16,153 nucleotides of DNA from CAYWNK01 sp047639615 (GTDB lineage Bacteria > Planctomycetota > UBA1135 > GCA-002686595): assembly GCA_047639615.1 (NCBI GenBank), contig JBLIOL010000095.1, positions 1 through 16,153 of the forward strand. Reading direction: 5' to 3'. Below, piece by piece: positions 12,960-16,153 of the stretch (position 1 is its first letter; the number at the start of each line of letters is the position of its first letter). The notes beneath the pieces are model-generated. The model was not told the origin of the DNA. It made no database searches and saw only the letters and a list, made by a program, of their open reading frames with translations. The position numbers and the translations under genes are program-made.

Positions 12960-14741
12960 ATGCATTTACGCCCCGCCCTCCTCGCGCTCACCCTGGCCGT
13001 AGCCTGCTTCCCGTCCTGGGCCGCTGCGGGCCCTCAGATAGGCCGCACCCCCGCGCCCGTGGCCCACGCGAGAGCTAGCGAGGACCTGCGCGAACTCTAC
13101 GACGTGGGCACGTACCTGCTCCACCTAGAACTAGACCCGAAGAACCGCATCCTTAGCGGCGTGGTCGCAATGGAAGCCACCACCACGGCCTCCAAGGTTC
13201 GGCGCGTAGCCCTCGACCTGTTCGAGAGCTGGGAGGTGCAGTCGGTTGAACTGCTCGAAGGCAAGCTCAGTTTTGAGCACGATCTCTCCGGCCTAGCGCT
13301 GGCCCACAAGCATGTGGGCGATCACCTCTTCATCGACTTGCCGAGGCCCTACGCCGCCGAGGAGCACTTCCGCGTGGCGGTTCGTTACGCCGGCACGCCC
13401 CCCGCCCCTCTCGGCTCCGAAAAGCGTAAGCCGGAGCACGGATTCTTCTGGGGAACTTCCAAGGACGGAAGCCCGCGCGTGGACGTGTCCTGCCAATACG
13501 TGGGCAGCCACTCCTGGTGGCCCTGCAAGGCCGCCTACTTCCACCCCGAAGACAAGCCCGACCGCGTGCTGGTGGCATTGACAGTGCCCGAGGATCTGAC
13601 GGCCGTCAGCGTCGGCAATCTGGTCAGCACCTCGAAGCCCAAGGCTGGCAAACGAACCTGGCGCTGGAGCCTGGACGCCCCCACCCCCACCTGGGCCGTG
13701 GGCTTCGCCGTCGGCCCCTACACACGCATCGACCAAGAGGTCTACCTAAGTGGTCTCAAGAAACCACTCAGCCTAAGCTTCTACGCCTGCCCCGAAAACG
13801 TAGAGCGCGCCCGCGCCCAGCTAGCCACGGTGCCGCAGATCCTCGAGGTCTACAGCGAGCGCTTCGGGCCCTATCCATACCCGCACAACAAACTCGCCAT
13901 CGTGGACTCCCTGGCCGCCAGCTCCGCCGGCGCCACCCTGGTCTCCTACGGCTCGAACTACCCAGCCTGGAATGCGCGCGAAGAGGTTGGCGTAGGCAAA
14001 CCCGAGTGCGAAGCCGACGCAGGCCTGGACCCTATTCTGGCCCACGAGCTCGCTCACATCTGGTGGGGCCAAAGCGTCAGCGCGCGCAGCTGGAAGGACG
14101 TGTGGCTGCACGAGAGCTTCGCGAACTACGGGGTCAACCTCGTACGTGAAGACCTCCTCGGTCGTGATGCTGCGGACGAAGACCTGTTTGGCTGGCAGAC
14201 GAAAGTCTCCTCCAAGAGCCGAGTGTTCCCCGGTGAAGATGCGGCCTACAGCAGCCAGAAGTCCCTGCGCAGCGCCATCTGGCTCAAGGGCCCGCTGGTG
14301 CTCAACCAATTGCGCCACTACGTGGATGACGACCAAGCTTGGTTCGGCGCCCTGCGCGAAATGCAGAGCAAGCACCACCTGGGCTTCGCCGATACGGCCG
14401 ACCTGATCGCTCTCTTGGAGTATCGCACCGGTCAGAACTGGTCCCCGTACTTCAACGCCTGGTACTACGGCAGCGGCCGCCCGCGCGTGGACGGGGTTGT
14501 GTACGTCATGGACAACGAATTGAGCATCAACGCCAACAATGAGTGGCGCTCCGGCAAGGGATCGCGCGTCCCCCTCGACCTTGTTTGGTTCGAAGGCGAA
14601 CTCAAGCGCAAGCACCGCGTCTGGCTAAGGCCTGGTAACAACCAGTACTCCATCGAGACCAAGAGCCGACCGCAAGACGTCGAAATCGTGAACCTCGAAC
14701 GCCTGTTGGCGCGTATCGCCGTCAAGCCCGAAGATCACTAG
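12960..14741 (+). CDS. Secreted M1-family (gluzincin) metallopeptidase homologue with altered exopeptidase motifs
   Basis: 593 residues from the ATG at 12960, which begins a signal peptide (MHLRPALLALTLAVACFPSW, cleavage near 23-25); an in-frame TTG 21 bases upstream adds a poor N-terminus and was rejected. The N-terminal beta domain covers about 45-255 and the catalytic domain follows. Zinc site: HELAH (362-366) and, after exactly 18 residues, Glu385 in HESFANY, the HEXXH-X18-E pattern of family M1. The GXMEN exopeptidase motif is not recognisable: the matching segment reads SSAGATLVSYG (about 322-332). The catalytic tyrosine usually found two residues before the KG of Y-x-KG-x-x-VL appears replaced by Trp441 (IWLKGPLVLNQLR). 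Peptidase activity is therefore plausible but classical aminopeptidase activity is doubtful. Its stop overlaps the stop of the convergent GT87-like gene. Confidence 0.9.
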   Translation: MHLRPALLALTLAVACFPSWAAAGPQIGRTPAPVAHARASEDLRELYDVGTYLLHLELDPKNRILSGVVAMEATTTASKVRRVALDLFESWEVQSVELLEGKLSFEHDLSGLALAHKHVGDHLFIDLPRPYAAEEHFRVAVRYAGTPPAPLGSEKRKPEHGFFWGTSKDGSPRVDVSCQYVGSHSWWPCKAAYFHPEDKPDRVLVALTVPEDLTAVSVGNLVSTSKPKAGKRTWRWSLDAPTPTWAVGFAVGPYTRIDQEVYLSGLKKPLSLSFYACPENVERARAQLATVPQILEVYSERFGPYPYPHNKLAIVDSLAASSAGATLVSYGSNYPAWNAREEVGVGKPECEADAGLDPILAHELAHIWWGQSVSARSWKDVWLHESFANYGVNLVREDLLGRDAADEDLFGWQTKVSSKSRVFPGEDAAYSSQKSLRSAIWLKGPLVLNQLRHYVDDDQAWFGALREMQSKHHLGFADTADLIALLEYRTGQNWSPYFNAWYYGSGRPRVDGVVYVMDNELSINANNEWRSGKGSRVPLDLVWFEGELKRKHRVWLRPGNNQYSIETKSRPQDVEIVNLERLLARIAVKPEDH

Positions 14742-15889
14742 CTCGCGTCCGGCCGAAGCAGGGCCGGCAGCAACACCAAGCTCGCGATCAGCATCACGCC
14801 CGACGCACCGAAGCGCGCGTGATCGTCCAACAGCCGGAACAGCACGGCCCCGGAGAGCAGTCCGGAGAGCAGCGCGCTCGCGCGGCCTAGAGGCCCACGC
14901 GAATAGGCCAGCACCATGGCGAACGGCAGATAGGCCAAGTAGTGCGGCCAAGCCGGCTCCAACCAAAGCGGCAGCACGCATGCAAAGGCAGCCGTGCGCG
15001 CGTGGAGCTCTCGCTCTGCTGGCCCTTGCCAAAGATCGCGCACGATTCGCACGCAGAGCACCACTGCCAAGATCCGTGAAAGTCCGTGCAACAGCAGCGC
15101 AGGCGCCGACTGCCACAAGCGCGCGAGCCACGCCGCGCCGTACTGACTGGCATCCGCATCGACCCAGGCCCCAGCGCGTGCTTGAAGCAGCGCATCTCCC
15201 AGTGCCCCGTAGAAAGTCACGGTCCCCCTCGCACCCAACTCCAGCATCGGCAGTACGCCGGCGGCCACGACAAAGGTGAGTCCCATAGTCCCCACGGCGC
15301 GCCGATCGCGGCGCGCCACCAGCAACAGCCCGAATGCCAAGGGATAGAACTTTAGTGCCCCTGCCAGCCCCACCAAGGCTCCGCCCAAGACGCTGCGCCC
15401 GCGCGCAGCGAGCACGCAACCGAGCAGGGTCAGAGCCATCAGCGGAGCGCTCACCTGACCCCAGTAGAGTCCGTGCAAGATTGGCACGCTGGTGAGCCCA
15501 AGGAAGCTCAGCAGCCCAGCGCCAAGCGGCCCGAGCTCGCGACGCTGCTGCGCCCCGAGCAGCACTGGCCCTAGGGCTAGGAGCACAGCGCAGGCTAGGA
15601 CCAGAACCGCGAGCCAAACCCAAGACGCGGCCTGGGGACCGAGCATGGCCAAGGGCTCCATCAACTGTCCGAAGAAGGGCGAGTACAGAAAGCCCGCCAC
15701 CGGCTGATCAGCACCAGCCAGGAAGGCCTGGCCCTGGCCGAGGTAGGGCCCCATGAAGTCCTCGAAGAGGGCCTGGTTGAAGTCCATGCGTGCCACGAAT
15801 CCGCCCAGCCCACCCCAGGCAAGCAGGTGGAAGCCAAGCGCCAGGGCCGCGCCCAAGACCGCGCCCGCTCGTGTGCTAAGCGCCTTCAC
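14738..15889 (-). CDS. GT87-like (DUF2029) polytopic membrane glycosyltransferase
   Basis: 383 residues, mostly hydrophobic, with roughly nine or ten membrane helices. It fits the GT-C fold GT87/DUF2029 family, which transfers sugar (often mannose) from polyprenyl-phosphate donors to extracytoplasmic glycoconjugates. Supporting segments: MDFNQALFEDFMGPYL in the first outer loop (35-50), with Asp36 as candidate catalytic residue; FLYSPFFGQLMEPLAML (67-83); GLAGALKFYPLAFGLLLVARRDRRA around 173-197; and EPAWPHYLAYLPFAMVLA near the C-terminus. It starts with GTG at 15889, overlapping the pseudouridine synthase stop (GTGA), with the purine-rich GGAGAGGGTGGA just upstream. Its TAG stop shares the palindrome CTAG (14738-14741) with the convergent peptidase gene. 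Acceptor and donor cannot be told from the sequence. Confidence 0.85.
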   Translation of the reverse strand: MKALSTRAGAVLGAALALGFHLLAWGGLGGFVARMDFNQALFEDFMGPYLGQGQAFLAGADQPVAGFLYSPFFGQLMEPLAMLGPQAASWVWLAVLVLACAVLLALGPVLLGAQQRRELGPLGAGLLSFLGLTSVPILHGLYWGQVSAPLMALTLLGCVLAARGRSVLGGALVGLAGALKFYPLAFGLLLVARRDRRAVGTMGLTFVVAAGVLPMLELGARGTVTFYGALGDALLQARAGAWVDADASQYGAAWLARLWQSAPALLLHGLSRILAVVLCVRIVRDLWQGPAERELHARTAAFACVLPLWLEPAWPHYLAYLPFAMVLAYSRGPLGRASALLSGLLSGAVLFRLLDDHARFGASGVMLIASLVLLPALLRPDAS

Positions 15890-16152
15890 TCCACCCTCTC
15901 CAGGCCAGGTAGGAGCTCGTCCAAGGCCGCGGTCGGCCGCTCACCAGCTAGCTCCAAACTGCCCGAGCGCGCGCCACGACAGGCAGCGAAACGCCAGACC
16001 TCAAGCGCCGGCGGCGCCGCACCTAGCAGCAGCCAGAAATCGCGCGTGGGATGCGGGATCAAGAGCGCGCGCGCATGCAGGCCAATACTCCGATCGAGGA
16101 GGGGCGGCCCTGGTCCGTAGCGCAGGTCCCCGAGCAGGGGCCGGCCCAAAGT
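15886..16152 (-). CDS. RluA-family pseudouridine synthase, C-terminal part only
   Basis: The gene continues past the right edge; only its last 88 residues are visible. They begin TLGRPLLGDLRYG and continue with IGLHARALLIPHPTR, which match the C-terminal signature of RluA/RluC/RluD-type rRNA or tRNA pseudouridine synthases (typically GHPLLGD-x-YG and ALHA-x-x-L-x-F-x-HP). The catalytic Asp region (HRLDxxTSG) lies outside the window. The final 30 residues are an unusual tail (RGARSGSLELAGERPTAALDELLPGL). Its stop overlaps the GTG start of the GT87-like gene, so the two are co-translated. It could also be a RluA-like paralogue; the exact target site is unknown. Confidence 0.78.
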   Translation of the reverse strand, partial: TLGRPLLGDLRYGPGPPLLDRSIGLHARALLIPHPTRDFWLLLGAAPPALEVWRFAACRGARSGSLELAGERPTAALDELLPGLERVE

Positions 16153-16153
16153 G

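Noticed and set aside
12756..12965. 70-codon N-terminal extension of the cytochrome c protein
   Set aside because: The extension lacks protein-like composition, would bury the signal peptide that starts at 12755, and covers the divergent promoter region.
14625..15623. A 332-codon minus-strand frame overlapping the GT87-like gene
   Set aside because: It is an Ala/Arg-rich alternative frame of the membrane glycosyltransferase and also extends into the end of the peptidase gene; there are no membrane or domain features of its own.

Overview
This window most likely comes from a member of the Planctomycetota. The DNA is GC-rich with strongly GC-biased third codon positions. One gene carries the planctomycete-type N-terminal cytochrome c domain (CxxCH at residues 40-44 of a secreted protein, with an MPP motif further on), followed by leucine-rich repeats. 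Menaquinone is made by the futalosine route (mqnC, mqnE), and the glycyl-tRNA synthetase is the single-chain type. The phylum call is an inference from these traits; genus or species cannot be read from the sequence. No tRNA, rRNA, CRISPR array, transposase or integrase was seen, and no gene-free stretch exceeds about 210 bases.

Layout. 1-387 (minus): 5' part of a secreted protein running off the left edge. 492-2576 (plus): an acyl-CoA ligase-like AMP-forming enzyme and a 205-residue orphan protein 3 nt behind it. 2598-3944 (minus): glycyl-tRNA synthetase, converging on the orphan gene; a perfect 16-bp hairpin inside the 3' end of the orphan gene looks like the synthetase's terminator. 4114-6473 (plus): mqnC and mqnE, joined by an ATGA overlap. 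6493-11527 (minus): six tightly packed genes for a membrane redox system. 11646-12755 (minus): the cytochrome c/LRR/YHS protein, upstream of that cluster. 12960-14741 (plus): a secreted M1-type metallopeptidase homologue. 14738-16152 (minus): a GT87-like membrane glycosyltransferase and the C-terminal part of an RluA-family pseudouridine synthase.

The most interesting part is the minus-strand block 6493-11527. In transcription order it encodes a secreted protein with two YHS-like repeats, a Rieske domain fused to a glutamate-synthase-type FMN/[3Fe-4S] domain without an amidotransferase, a two-helix membrane protein of 86 residues, a single-span protein of 157 residues, a heme-b ferric-reductase-like membrane protein fused to a second Rieske domain, and a single-span protein of 249 residues with an internal duplication and a Cys/His motif. 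Neighbouring genes overlap (GTGA, TGATG, ATGA, ATGA) or lie 2 nt apart, so they should be co-translated. I infer a membrane electron-transfer complex linking a heme-b/Rieske membrane unit to an FMN oxidoreductase; its substrate cannot be told from the sequence. The secreted cytochrome c/YHS protein upstream and the menaquinone genes downstream fit a respiratory setting, but a functional link is not shown.
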